From: Mauremys mutica
Lineage: Eukaryota > Chordata > Testudines > Geoemydidae
DNA: 64,000 nucleotides
Reading direction: 5' to 3'
Assembly: GCF_020497125.1 (NCBI RefSeq)
Contig: NC_059080.1
Span: 68,678,618 to 68,742,617, forward strand
In this document: positions 12,601 to 23,757 of the stretch, in pieces
How positions within the stretch are numbered: the first letter of the stretch is position 1
Layout of the letters: each line of letters opens with the position of its first letter
The notes under the pieces: model-generated
What the model was told of the DNA's origin: nothing
What the model saw: only the letters and a program-made list of their open reading frames with translations
Database searches by the model: none
Position numbers and translations under genes: made by a program

Positions 12601-15600
12601 CCGTTTCAGTACTGGAACTCTTGAGTAGAGGCTGCCTGTCATGTGGGCTTCTGTTCTGGTTTTGTGACAGGCACAAATAGAAATTAGGCTGAACCCAGTG
12701 AACTCCTTTTCACTTGCAATTCAATTTAGAATTTAAATGCTGGCCTCCAGAGGTAAACAACTAGTATACTAACCCTGAGCTACTCTGTCCCTTGGTTCAA
12801 TGGTTATTGTCTGCAAAACTGTTTCCAGTTGTCTACTACTGCAGAATCTAAAGTGAATTTAAGCATGCTTTGTGTACACTTCTTATGGCCTGCTATTAAA
12901 GAAAGAACTCTGTATTTTAATTTTTATTTGCTGATTTTTAAAACATATTCCTTCCCACAATATATGGGTAAAATACAATATAAAAACAAAGTAATTCTAA
13001 GTTTTTTTTACTTTAGATAGGTTTTTGATTAAGGACAGGACACATTTTATTTCTTCTTATCTATTTGGCCAAAGGTTTTGAACAGGAGCATCTAAAACAA
13101 TGCACCTAAATAAAAGTCACCCGATTTCCAGAGGTGCTGACTATTCATAGTTCTCCATGTTTCATCCAGATAAGATAGGAGTTTAACCAACAGTACCTTT
13201 CAACACAAATATCTACTCATAAACAGGAATGCTATGTATCCCCCCCAAAACACACACATTAACCTTCTTTCCCTACATTTTGAAAGGAGTACAGGTGCAA
13301 AAAGTTTTGCGTTTCATTTACAAGAAACGAGCTCCTGAGCTTACCACAGCGGAACAGAGACAACTGGGCCAGCATAGGTACTTGGTAAGTCTTCCCATCA
13401 GCTCCATTAAATGTGCGTTTCTTTGTATTTTCAGGCTGAAAACGTGATTTCCATAAGCCCTTGAAATACACCGCATTTACCAGCACAAGCCTGGTCAAAG
13501 CACCATCAATAATGTCTGGAGATAAGAGATTATCAATCATACCTGAAAATAAGATAAAAAAGGAAGGGGGAAATTGAGCATTTTCTGTTGCAATGTAAGC
13601 CAGCTGGTCATGATGAAACAGAGCCAATGTACTTTGTAATTCACTAGGTAACATTCATTCTGAATTGGAGCAAAGATGGCTGCTAACTCCAGCCTGAAGA
13701 ATTATGGCTCTGCTCATTTCAGGGCCCGCTGACATCAGTGGAGTCATTTTACTGAGTACAGTAGCAGCTGCATTAGGGCCTTAGTCTTCACTAGTGAGGG
13801 AACACTCTAGCACCCATCTAAGGAGTTGTGCTCAGGCAGGGCCTTATTTAGCAACATTTGTGGTGTTTACTAAACTAAACAATTAAGGCTGAATCAGCCA
13901 CAGCCTGGAAATGAATAGTTAAAAGGAAAAATCTCCAGCACTTGTTGCCACCCATACATTGCCTTCACCACAATCAATGACACACTGCAAGCATCCCCAG
14001 TATGTCACTTTCATCTCCTGAACTCTAGCCTCAGCAATATGTGGATAAAAGTTTGAATAGTGGTTGTGTTTGGTTTTGCAGGGTTTTTTTGTTTATGAAA
14101 ATAACATCACTGGAATTAGTTTCATGGAAGTGACTCTTAAAGGACAATAGACACCATGCATCTTCAAGTAGTTAGACAAGATGCCCCCAAGTTTTAAAAA
14201 AAAAAATACAAGGGACAAATTAAGATGAGATGATTCAGTGTATTCCCACCACTTTTAAAAAATTTTTTACCCCCTCTCTCAAACTTTAGTGTCTATAAAA
14301 TAAGTGTTTAACAGTTACACAAAAAATTCAACAATACCTACCCCTTGTTTCATTTTTCACCCACTGGTTAATGGAATTGCATGCTGCATTTTGGTCCTCA
14401 AAATCCACAGTCTTGACACTGCACTGAAACACTTCTTTGTTTCTTGTAACAAAAGGCACTTCCATTTTAAAGCCACTCTTTGAAAACACTGCATTAGCAA
14501 CTGTCACAATGTCTTTATTCTTCTTGGAGACTATGGCCTTGTTTATCTTCTTTAATACTTTACCAACTCCTAGTTAGAAACAGCAAATTTTATTTAGAAA
14601 GGAAAATGAAAGAAGTTTTAAAGGAGTTAACTTGTATCAGTAATTACTGACATCCACACACACATTAACGTGATGGGGTAAAGAAAGAATACCAATGCCA
14701 CTGACAGACATTCTTCAACCCTCATCTGAGCAACAGGATCTCTGACTCAACTGAAGGACACTACTTTACAGTGAAGAATTTGGCTCTTTGTCTAATCCTT
14801 GTACTGTACATCCAAGTCCTGGTGTAGTATATCAATCAATAACTTTCTGGTATGGACAATAGTTAAAATGTTTATTCTAGAACAGGTACAAACAAATCTA
14901 GATAAACTGTCATCAATTACACTAGAGAGCCACAACATAAATTAGGCTGCAATATCCTGACCTATGTTGACATGTTTACAGCACTGCAACTTAACACGAT
15001 ACTACAATGTTATTTTGTGGGTGAGAGTCCTCATCTTCCCAGCAGCTACAACTGAATAAGGATATTCATTCTGGCCACTCACAGCAGGACCATAAGCACA
15101 GGAATAAGGGTAGTTCCCAAGAGGCAGAAGTCATGGGGGAAGGAGGGACTAAGACCATAAACTGAAAAACTAAGGTTGTCATTTTTGATCCCTCCATTCC
15201 ATTCAGTAAGGAATAGGGTGGGAAATAAAAAAAAGTTTTCTGAAAACTGTGTGCTAACCAAAAGAGAGAGACACCTTTGGAAAGTTTTTGGAACAAATTA
15301 AAATTAAATTTGAAGACTAGGCTACATTAGTAAGGAAATTCAGTATTAGACTCCAGCCTCTAATTAGAAGTAGAGTATTTATCCAAGGGTATCAACTATT
15401 AATAGGTTGCAATATGCTCCATGAAAGTCTCTCATATATGAAAGAGTGGTCTTCAAAGGAAGGTGTTATGACTGGTAAGTGTAGCCATGCCCTTAGAGCA
15501 GCACAGGAAAACTACTACATTGGGCACACCTCAGTTCTCCCTGTCATTAATGCTTCTAAACAAGACACAAAAAAGGAGCTGAGAAGGGAAAAAAAGAAAG

Positions 15601-18600
15601 CAAAAGATTCAAAAATGACCATTTCGGCTCCATGTAATAGTTGGGCCTGCTGGTTATATTACTGTGAATCTTTTAGTAAGATAGATCACATGATGTCCGT
15701 GTGTTCACAGTCTTCAATATTATGGGCATATTCTTTTGGTGAGCATACCATAACAGATGTTTTCACGCTAGGCTGTGGCCCATTAGCCGTCCACTGAACT
15801 TTTGCTGGTGGCTGCTCACATGGTACTGGCTCTCCTCCTTGCTTCCAGCTGCTAAATTGCATTAAAGGATAGCTAAAAATGCTTTTAACGTTTCCCTAGA
15901 GTTATCTTTCCAAGTAAGCAACTTTTGTAGCTGTCACAGGGTTATTAAGTATCAGAGGGGTAGCCGTCATACAGGGTTATTAGGCAATCATGAACAAGAG
16001 AAGAGGAGGTACATGCAAACATTAAAAATAGGTGGTGGTCAATGAGAAATTTTATGTTAAGATATAGTTCACTATAGAAAAGTTTGAGAACCTGTCTCAT
16101 GTGTCTAGGATTGTTAGACTGACTAGTTCAAACCAAATAAATTCAGTTAGTTTCAATTCTTCAAAATTCTTGCAGCTAGCGATGTTCAGAAAACTCAAAG
16201 TGCTTTTAAATTCAAGATTACCCCATAAAAGGATTTGACTCTTCAACATATGGATATTTTACTATGCAACAATAAATCATTTAGCTGTACCCTAAACAGA
16301 AAACTGCACAGCAAAGCAATTAAGGATGGGACAGTGTCTTACCAGGAAATATCAACATCGCTCATTCTTTATACGTCTGAAAATACACTCACCTTTTGGA
16401 AGGTTTCACATTTCATAAACACAGTTCCTTTAAGATTCTGTAAGTGCCAGCATTCTGTGCTGTTGTTAAGCCTTACTGGCATGCTAAGAAGCAGCAAGTA
16501 GTCTCACCCTACTCTCTAGAGGAAAGGCACTGGTAGAGGAATAATAGGGATTCATGCCAATGTCAGGAACAGAGACTGAAAGAAAGGGGTGTTTGAATAG
16601 AAAAAAGGCCCGGGAAAGGCTAGAGAGTCTGGGATCTTGACAGAAGAAACAGAAGCAAAGCCAAAAAAGCATCAAAAGATCCAAAAGAGAGCCCTCCAAC
16701 TAAGTGGGCTCAGAGGCCTATAAGAAACTAAATAAAAATATTTTATTGCCCAATAATTTCTGAAATCTTGAATTAAAGGCTGTTTTAGTACAACAGGAAT
16801 AGAGGCATTGAAATCTACCCATACTCTGCTGGCACTGGACCTCAACTTTGTGCTGCAGAGATTATCTGTAAAGCTAAGAGGACTGTTTAGTCTCATTCAT
16901 TTCTTGGCCCCTCGGCTGAAACTCTCAACAAAGGTCTGTATCCTGGGATAGTCCCAAAACATATGAGCCAGTGTGACTCTAGGAGACCCAAATCTCCAGC
17001 AGAAATATATTTTGGCAAGGCCACACACTGTAACCTACACAGGGACCAGTATGAACAACAACAAAAAAACAGTTACTTACCTTTTGTAACTCTTGTTCTT
17101 CAAGATGTGTTGCTCATGTCCATTCCATTCTAGGTGTGTGAGAGCCCACAGTTGTCGGAGACTTTTGCCTTAGCAGTATCCATAGGGTCAGCTGTGGCGC
17201 CCCCTTGAGTGCTGGGCTCATGCGTCGGTACTGCCGACCCTACACTCTCTCAGTTCCTTCTTGCCAGTAACTCTACCAGAGGGGTTGAAGGGCAGGTAAT
17301 GGAATGGACATGAGCAACACATCTCGAAGAACAATAGTTACGAAAGATAGGTATCTGTTTTGCTTTTTTTTCCCCCCTTCAAGTGCTTGCTCATGTCCAT
17401 TCCATTCTAGGTGGCTCAAAAGCAGTATCTATAGAGGTGGGCTCGGAGTTCAGTTTCACGACTTGCAGTACTGCCCTACCGAAGCCAGCATCATCCCAGG
17501 CCTGCTGGGTAAATGCATAGTGGGAAGTAAACGTATGGACGGATGACCAGGTGGCCGCCCTGCAGATGTTCTGGATATGCACCTGGGCCAGAAAAGCCGC
17601 CAAAGAGGCCTGCGACCCGGTCAAATGGGCGGTGACAATCATCAGGAGCAGCACCTTCACTTGATCATAGCAGAAGCGAATGCAGGTGGTGATCCAAGAA
17701 GAAATTATTCGGGTGGATACAGGGTGTCCTTTCATCCTGTCAGCCACTGCGACGAACAACTGCGTAGACTTACGGAATGGCTTGGTCCTGTTGATGTAGA
17801 ACATCCAACGTCCAAGGCATGCAGTCTATGCTCCTCCTCTGACTTATGCGGCTTTGAAAAGAAGACCGGTAAGTAAATGTCCTGGCTTGAATGAAACAGA
17901 CCACCTTGGGCAGAAAAGCCGGGTGTGGTCTCAACTGGATTTTGTCCTTGTAGAAGGCCATATAGGGTGGTTCTGAGGTGAGCACCTGAATCTCCAAGAC
18001 TCGGTGGGCTGAAGTCACTGTGACCAGGAATGCAACCTTTCAGGACAGGAGAGAACAGGAAGCCAAAGGCTCAAAAGGTGGACCCGTGAGCTGCGACAGC
18101 ACCAGGTTCAAGTCCCACAGAGGAACAGGATCCTTGACATACAGGTAGAGGGACTCAAGGCCCTTGAGTAATCTGGCCATCTGGGAGATCCTCTAGGATT
18201 GACCAGTTGATCGCAATCGACCGGTTGGTGACATACTGATGTACAGATTAGGTAGAACAAAGATCTATGAAGAACTGCTAACACTCTTGAGAATGGCAAG
18301 ACAAGGCACTCCAACCTCATGGGCAGTAAGAAGGAATAAGAGGTCATAGGGTTGGTGGTGCCTAATATACCGATGCATGGGCATGGCACTCAAGAGGGCG
18401 CCACAGCTGGCCCTATGGATACTGCTAAGACAAAAGTCTCCGACAACTGTGCTTGTGGGCGCACACAAACCTAGAATGGAATTGACATGAGCAAGCAAAG
18501 AAGAAATAATTTTCTGCCAGATCAGTCTTAATCGTAGATCAATAGTACAGTTTTAAAATGGTTTGCCCACAGGCAAGGGGTCAATAATACACACCAATCT

Positions 18601-19456
18601 TAGTTCCAGTCATGATACAAGCAATCTAAATTCAGGAGGCTTTTTTGGGTCAGGAAGTCATAACAGACTACAGATGTTCAGGTGAACCAAGAGAGCTCTC
18701 TACACATCACCAGTTCTGGAGTCTCTGGTGTTCCCAAGCACATCAGGATCAAATGCGTCTTTCAAGAGATGGGTAAGCTGCAGGTAATGCCATGTAGCTG
18801 GACCAAGCAGATGGTATTGTTGTTGGAGGGGTGCTTGGAATGGCAGAGACTGATTTTCTGAGATCGAGAGACCCAAATTATCCCTATATCTTTCTACACC
18901 CTCCACATAAATAGTTGATAGGTCACCCCAAAGCATGGCATCAATGTCAGTGAGAAGGGATGGAATTTGAATTTTCTAGCTAAACTGAGTCCATGTTTAT
19001 CTGGTAGCCTATACTGTAGGGGACATTTTATGAGCTATGGCCTTCTCTTAGTGCTGACCATACTTTGCATCACAAGCCAGTTTTAGTAAACAATGTAGCA
19101 CAATTTGAAGAACCTCCCATTAAAATATATTGTCCTTCCAGCCTTAAAAGTTTATGCAGGTTTTTTATTAAGTGATTCATAACAACAAATAAAAACTGAC
19201 CATTTACGCTGTATCTCATCACAGTTGTCAGCTGCTTCTTTGTCTTGCCATCAGCACCCAGCTGAAGTATTCCCAGTACAGATGCAATCCCATGTGGAGA
19301 AACCACAATATTCTCCTGAGGTCTAGCTTTGACTATCTGATTGAAAACTTGGATTCCAATGTCAGAGCCTAGTTCCTCAAGAGATAAAGGATTGAACTGA
19401 GACCACACAGATGTTAAAGTCATGGCGGTGAAGAGGAGAAGGAAGTGCCAGTTCAT
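3656..19456 (-). CDS. SERPINE2: SERPINE2, glia-derived nexin (protease nexin-1), eight coding exons
   Basis: Secreted serine protease inhibitor of the serpin superfamily. In other amniotes it inhibits thrombin, urokinase, tPA and trypsin at the cell surface or matrix, with heparin as cofactor. Eight exons join in phase to 396 codons plus stop, against about 398 residues in the human protein as I recall it. The first 19 residues form a hydrophobic signal peptide ending near VWS, followed by FNPLSLEELG. Exon 2 of the CDS carries a basic heparin-binding helix (KVLKKINKAIVSKKNK) and the sequon NET. The hinge reads EVSEDGTKASAAT, and the reactive-centre loop contains IARSSPPW with P1 Arg and P1' Ser. 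The C-terminus is GQINKP. No frameshift or stop interrupts the joined reading frame. The high similarity over the whole length makes a pseudogene unlikely. Exact identity to named orthologs was judged from memory, not computed. Confidence 0.96.
4191..4274 (-). CDS. SERPINE2: SERPINE2 exon 8 (reactive-centre loop)
   Basis: 84 nt. The acceptor ends in GGAAG at 4275 and the donor GTAAGC begins at 4190. It encodes AILIARSSPPWFIVDRPF, then VFFIRHNPTG. The scissile bond is Arg-Ser in IARSS, the thrombin-inhibiting P1 Arg known for this protein. The acceptor has a weak AAG rather than CAG, but the reading frame and homology leave no alternative. Confidence 0.93.
5022..5108 (-). CDS. SERPINE2: SERPINE2 exon 7 (reactive-loop hinge)
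   Basis: 87 nt. The acceptor CCACACAG ends at 5109 and the donor GTAAGT begins at 5021. It encodes TESLHVSHILQKAKIEV then SEDGTKASAAT, the hinge region needed for loop insertion in inhibitory serpins. The small alanine/threonine residues at the end fit an inhibitory rather than a non-inhibitory serpin. Confidence 0.94.
5180..5642. repeat. GC-rich non-autonomous DNA element (approximate ends)
   Basis: GC-rich block in an AT-rich intron ending in AGACACCTGGCAACCCTAG, the same kind of end as the copy at about 10376-10739. The left end and target duplication are not clear. Confidence 0.45.
6332..7133. mobile_element. AT-rich TIR DNA transposon remnant
   Basis: The left end AGGGCTGACAATCGC and the right end GTTTGATAGCCCT are imperfect inverted repeats. 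Inside them are further inverted segments (AAAAAAATTAATCATGATTAAT near 6388 and AATTAATCGC near 7094). No coding capacity and no clear target duplication remain. Confidence 0.6.
7772..7872 (-). CDS. SERPINE2: SERPINE2 exon 6
   Basis: 101 nt. The acceptor CAATCAG ends at 7873 and the donor GTAGGT begins at 7771. It encodes FTAVAETDLKEPLKVLG, then ITDMFEQSKANFAKIT. The intron to exon 5 is only about 136 bp (7873-8008), by far the shortest in the gene. Confidence 0.95.
8009..8207 (-). CDS. SERPINE2: SERPINE2 exon 5 (serpin core)
   Basis: 199 nt. The acceptor CTCCTTAG ends at 8208 and the donor GTGAGT begins at 8008. It encodes TTSTPNDLWYNIIELPYHG through SISMLIALPTE to QVILPK. The last two bases of the final Lys codon lie here and the third is the first base of exon 6. 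Confidence 0.95.
9405..9424 (+). repeat. (AAAC)n microsatellite
   Basis: About five uninterrupted AAAC units in intron 4. Confidence 0.9.
10376..10739. repeat. GC-rich TIR-like element
   Basis: Starts GGGCTGCCAAC and ends GCTGGCTACCCTA, imperfect inverted ends, with internal AAAACCAGACACC and AGTCAAAAAACGGG. It resembles the element ending at 5642. Target duplication is not evident. Confidence 0.5.
10833..11309 (+). repeat. tRNA-derived SINE (turtle type), split by an hAT element
   Basis: The head GAGCATTGACCTGCTAAACC and the box-B-like GAGTTCAATCC show a tRNA origin. The 3' part resumes after 11260 with GACTAGATGACCTC and ends GATATTCTATGATT, a CR1-like tail. The insertion at 10951-11260 divides it. 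Confidence 0.85.
10951..11260. mobile_element. hAT-type MITE with perfect 8-bp target duplication
   Basis: Left end CGGGGTAGGCAACC and right end TTGCCAACCCCTG. GACTAGAT is duplicated at 10943-10950 and 11261-11268. Non-autonomous, inserted in a SINE. Confidence 0.9.
13345..13542 (-). CDS. SERPINE2: SERPINE2 exon 4 (serpin core)
   Basis: 198 nt. The acceptor TTTTCAG ends at 13543 and the donor GTAAGC begins at 13344. It encodes GMIDNLLSPDIIDG, then LVLVNAVYFKGLWKSRF, ending QLSLFRCG. The NAVYFKG block is one of the most conserved serpin motifs. Phase 1 at both ends matches the neighbouring exons. Confidence 0.96.
14342..14569 (-). CDS. SERPINE2: SERPINE2 exon 3 (heparin-binding helix, N-glycosylation site)
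   Basis: 228 nt in phase with the preceding exon. The acceptor ACTAG ends at 14570 and the donor GTAGGT starts at 14341. The translation starts VGKVLKKINKAIV, continues through VTVANAVF, and ends CNSINQWVKNETRG with the sequon NET. The lysine cluster corresponds to the heparin-binding helix D of this serpin. No long open frame reveals this exon because it is short; I read it directly on the minus strand. Confidence 0.95.
15936..15982 (-). mobile_element. Minimal 23-bp insertion of a fold-back repeat with 12-bp target duplication
   Basis: ACAGGGTTATTA occurs at 15936-15947 and again at 15971-15982. Between them, 15948-15970 is the reverse complement of the conserved 3' end (CGGCTACCCCTCTGATACT) of the elements at 37209 and 44076. 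An extreme 5'-truncated copy is the simplest reading. Confidence 0.75.
17100..18500 (-). mobile_element. DIRS-like retroelement fragment with inverted terminal repeats
   Basis: About 110 bp at 17109-17213 recurs inverted at 18385-18498 (both include TCCATTCTAGGT-type and TTGTCGGAGACTTTTG segments). Between them the minus strand encodes a broken tyrosine-recombinase domain. Inverted terminal repeats plus a tyrosine recombinase are characteristic of DIRS-type elements. Reverse transcriptase and most of the body are missing. Confidence 0.7.
17440..18018 (-). pseudogene. Tyrosine-recombinase domain remnant (DIRS-like)
   Basis: Two overlapping minus-strand frames carry LFVAVADRMKGHPVST, then AAFLAQVHIQNICRAATW, then SSVHTFTSHYAFTQQ, in which the Tyr of SHYAF is the candidate nucleophile. 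The frame changes near 17790 and other damage mean no functional product. Related elements in reptiles encode such a recombinase; the assignment is by motif only. Confidence 0.65.
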
Positions 19457-19476
19457 GATTTCTAAACAAAAATAAC
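19201..19476 (-). CDS. SERPINE2: SERPINE2 exon 2 (first coding exon), signal peptide and N-terminus
   Basis: The acceptor (polypyrimidine tract then CTTTAG) ends at 19477, so 20 nt of 5'UTR precede the ATG at 19456-19454. The start is chosen because it begins the signal peptide MNWHFLLLFTAMTLTSVWS; the longer open frame upstream runs back through the acceptor tract and is intronic. The coding part is 256 nt and ends with phase 1 in AATG before donor GTCAGT at 19200. It encodes the N-terminus through the segment ending MRYSVNG. Confidence 0.95.
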
Positions 19477-19884
19477 CTAAAGGAGACCAAAAAAAAAAAG
19501 TTAAGACCACTTTCATGAGCATAAAAATTCTCTGCTACACTTGCATGTTAACATTAGCTAAATGCAGTGTAGTTGTAGCTGGCTGTCTCTAACATTAGCT
19601 AAAGTCAGACACATGTAGTGGATGCTTTGTGAAAACTTCACATAGCTTTGCCAATAAGCCTCAAACCTCAAGTTCAGCAACCCTACCATTCCCTCCAGAA
19701 GCAGAGAGAATGACAATTGTGCTGAGTTATATGGTTATTTAATGATGTAGGTAAAACTCCATTAAGACTTAGTCCAAGTTCAGTTATTTGCACCCTAACT
19801 GACTCTGATCCTGGTTTTAAGACATCAAATTGTCACAACACTCATACAACTGGATTTAATTAATGAATAATTAATAATATACCA

Positions 19885-20057
19885 GTCTCCTAGAACTGGA
19901 AGGGATCTTGAAAGGTCATTGAGTCCAGCCCCCTGCCTTCACTAGCAGGACCAAGTACTGATTTTGCCCCAGATCCCTAAGTGGCTCCCTCAAGGATTGA
20001 ACTCACAACCCTGGGTTTAGCAGGCCAATGCTCAAACCACTGAGCTATCCCTCCCCC
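19885..20057 (-). repeat. tRNA-derived SINE (turtle type), minus strand
   Basis: Reverse complement of the same SINE as at 10833: GGGATAGCTCAGTGGTTTGA head (as complement near 20057-20035), then AACCCAGGGTTGTGAGTTC and a CR1-like end near 19890. Nearly full length. Confidence 0.85.
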
Positions 20058-20454
20058 ATCTCTGCACTATAGAGTGCAGTACTTCTGATTAAGGCAAGTA
20101 CACCATAACATCTTCACAAGAATACTTGATGCACTTGTACACACAATAGCCAATTGTCCATCAAAAGCAGAGATGCGTGTATGCACACATGACGAGGAGG
20201 AGAAGAGATCTGAAAACAGATTTGACACCTACAGTTAACTATGAAATACAGTAGTCCAAGTTACTTTAAATTTTTATTGGTTTACTTTAGGCATAAGTGG
20301 CATTTTTCACAGAGAAGAAAGATTAGTAACATTTGCTAACTTCTCAAAAGCTGGAATTGGGTTTTTAGTTTTTCCAAATATGATTTTCTACCAAGAGTCA
20401 CCCAGTTACAGCTTATAGTAAAACATAATTGCATTTGAATGGTTCTGTATTATA

Positions 20455-20665
20455 AATACTACCTAGCTTTTATAGAGCAGTTTTCATTTGTAGATCTCAA
20501 AGTGCTTTACAAAGGATGCCAGTATCAATCTCATTTTACAGATGGAGAAACTGAGGCACAAAGAGGGCAAGTGCTCCAAGGTCACCAAGCAGGCCAATGG
20601 CAAGCCAGGAATAAAAACCAGGTCTGAGTTCCAACCCAGAGCTCTATCCATGAGACAACACTGCT
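20455..20665 (-). repeat. MIR-type CORE-SINE, minus strand
   Basis: Contains CATTTTACAGATGGAGAAAC and TGAGGCACAAAGAGG, followed by AAGGTCACCAAGCAGG, the conserved core of amniote MIR elements read in reverse. The open frame across it is not a gene. Confidence 0.8.
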
Positions 20666-23532
20666 TTCCTATGAAGCACAGAGGTTATAAAATAGATGCG
20701 TCATTGAATACAACTTGATATGGATAACTTGGTCCAGCATAATTTATGGAGTAACTGATCACCTTTTTTCCCTCTTGCATATTTGAAATGCATCATCCTA
20801 CTTGCATATTTGAAGGGCTCGGATTTTTCGGACGTTAATAATGCTCTACTGCATCATCCTTACTCTCTTTTGAGGTCTTAGTTGTTCCAACTGTAAAACC
20901 TTCTTTTCCTTCACAGTAGGCGGCTTGTTTATTATTTGCACTAATACAGACTAGTGTGTATTCCAAAAACTAAGGCTCCAAAGCAGTAGCCCTTGAACAT
21001 ACAAAAGTCACTAGTTACCTGGTTCACTGAAGACAAGTTATAAAAATCATTATTTAATAAGTCTTTATATACACTCAATTAAAACTCAGATAATTTGTGC
21101 AATTCTGGCAATGTCCCAAATCAGCATTGTATTGAAATGTGTATAGTCATTTACATTAGGGCAAAGGGATTACAAAGTGGGTGTAAAACTCTACAAGGTC
21201 AGAATGGTAAGTTTGCACCCATCTTGCATGAGTCTAAATGATCACACGAGGCGCAAAGCAACAACGAACAATGTACTTGAACAACAGTGTACTTGAACTC
21301 TGCTAGAATCTTGGAAATGGAAAAACCAGAAATGTTGTATTTGTCAAGGCTATATCATAGTTCAAGGGACATTATTCAATCATGGTTTGCTCCTGTACTG
21401 TATACGGAACCAAGGCACAATTTAAATGCACCTAAGAATAGTCATGACCCAACCTAGTCCCCCAGCACAATTGTATTTGTAGTGTAGATGTATCCAGAGA
21501 GAACTTCATGGGTCTTGGTTTATTAAGTTATCTAGAAGAGGAATTCAGATTCAATATATACTGTATGCATGCATGTTACAGTCCTTAGTTTTGAGAGGAG
21601 ATAGCTTTTTTTATTTTAGGATTTGGAAAACTGTTTGCCTATGTTGGTTTTAACTTCTTGCCTATCAACCCAAAGTCGTGCCCCTTTAAACTTAAACTTT
21701 TAACTTTTTTTTGAAAAATTTTATAACCTTAACCTTAAAAAGGATTGATGTATAAACAACTATTAGTTTGCAAAAAGGTGAGTTGGAGCTCTCTGAGCAT
21801 ACTGCAGACTAAACTGGATTTGAACAGTAGCAGTTGACAGAATTTTTAAGGGAAACTACAGAGGTAACTGAGATCCTATCTATCCACATAACAATACAAC
21901 CATGTTAGTTACAACACAGTTGATGGCAATAATCTAGTACAGTTTCCTTGACCCGTACAGGTAAGATTTTTTCCCCCCTTGTTCTCCTCCCCTGAGAACC
22001 ATGATATAGGCTAGAGCTGAACCAATTATAGGAAAAATTATTCAATCAATCAGATGAACTAGAAGCTGAATTTCAATCCATTGTGTTGACTATTAGTTTT
22101 GTTTATGAACATTCTTACTAGTAGGGTTTATTTGTACTAACATATTTGTAAACAAACCTAAGTGTCAAATTTTGTTTTGGCTAGCTGAGGAAGTAATAGA
22201 CTTCCTTTTCAAAGTTTGTCCAGAACAAGGAGGAGGAGTGGTGGTGAAGGTGTTGTTTCTTTGAGTTAAGTCATTACGTCCTGCCATTTGTAGGCAAGCC
22301 AGGTTATGACAATTAAACTATGCTGGTAATGCCCATGTTAAGGTTGCCTCCTGGCCTATGTGCGTCTTTTTGATTGTGCGGAATAGGCAAATGACAAAAA
22401 ACAGCAACTCAGTAAATGCACTTGGTAGATAGGTGAAACAGTGATGTAAATGGAACAAGATCAAGTGTCTGAACAATACATTGTCACTGAACATTATTGC
22501 CAAAACCCTAAACCAAAGCTTTTGCATTAACACATTTAAACAATATTAACAGGACATCAGATTTTACCCTTTGCAGGACTACGCAAAAACTCTAATCAGA
22601 GGCAATTAAATAAACCAGTTAAGGATATTGCTGCAATCTGCATGGCTTGGGACTGTGCATGTAAATGCCAATATGCAATTACTCTTAAACTGGATCCCAG
22701 AACTAATTATACAACAGGTAATTTTATTTATTTCTTTATTTAACAATTATGTGCCAGGCAAGGCCTGACTCAAGGGGCTTGGTAAAGAAAGAATTTAAAA
22801 TATTCTAAAAATTCCCTAATCCTGTCAGCCTAGTTCCTCCCAGCTCCACAAACTGTCCTGACCCTCTCTCTGAGAGAAGCAAGAAACCAGGATGGGTGTA
22901 ATGAAAGCCCTGTTTTCTGCATTCATCCAATCAGGGAACAGAAACAATACCATGTGACAAAAATGACTAGTCTTGGCAGATATGGCACAAGTACTGTTCA
23001 CATCTATATGCTCAAATATGTTCATATAGACTAATCAATTAGAAATGCACAAATATGGAAAAAAGAATTTGCTTGTGAACAGAAAAATGGACTAGCTCAT
23101 CAGATAAACTGTTATAAATAGCTCACAAAGGTCTAAGATGATGCCAATATTTTTCTTCCATAGTGTTTAAGCATGAATGTAGCAGCTTGCAGCAAATACA
23201 GAAGAGAGAGACCTTAATATTGATTTTCCATGTTCTCAGAGTCAAGTCAGGTTTGTTTTTTGCTTTTGTGATTCAGTGAACAATTTACAGTCTCTCTCAT
23301 GTAAACTCCCCCAGATGTAACACCATCCCTGCCTAACCTCCCTTGTTAAGACAGAGAAACATGCACTAAAATGGCAAAGGGCTGGGCTAAGCAGGTGTCT
23401 ACTGACTAAATGAAAGTTTTGCAAAGTAATGAGCATGTGAAAAACAAGTTTGTCCCCTGCCCCATCCCCCCCACCAGCACCCCTGGGGGAGACTCAGTGC
23501 CCCTTGTCCTATTCCCCTACCAGCGCCCCTGG

Positions 23533-23757
23533 TCTAGGGAAGGATATGGGTCTGGTCCAGTTTGGTCTGGGGAGGGATTTGGGTTTGGTTCAGTTTGGGC
23601 TTGGGAGGGATGTGGCTCTGGTCCAGTTTGTAGGATTCAAACTGGGGAGGAATGCAGGACGGGTCCAGTTTGGTCTGGGGAGGGATGTGGGTCTGGTCCA
23701 GTTCAGGGGGTTCAGTCTGGGGAGGGATGCGGGTTGGGTCTGATTTGGTGGGTTGGC
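23533..23757. repeat. 33-bp minisatellite
   Basis: About seven variant copies of a unit starting TCTGGGGAGGGATGTGGG and continuing TCTGGTCCAGTTTGG. The usual 33-bp period is a multiple of three, so frames on both strands stay open. This explains the 127- and 120-codon open frames here, which are not genes. Confidence 0.9.

Larger units (their letters stand above)
8208..13344 (-). other. SERPINE2: Intron 4 of SERPINE2
   Basis: 5.1 kb. It contains an (AAAC)n run near 9405-9424, a TIR-type GC-rich element (about 10376-10739) and a SINE split by an hAT element (10833-11309). The remaining sequence is AT-rich and shows nothing else I can name. Confidence 0.85.
14570..19200 (-). other. SERPINE2: Intron 2 of SERPINE2
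   Basis: 4.6 kb between phase-1 splice sites. It contains a DIRS-like element (17100-18500) and a 23-bp fold-back-repeat insertion (15948-15970). The rest, including 14640-15900 and 16000-17050, shows no recognisable gene. Confidence 0.85.
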
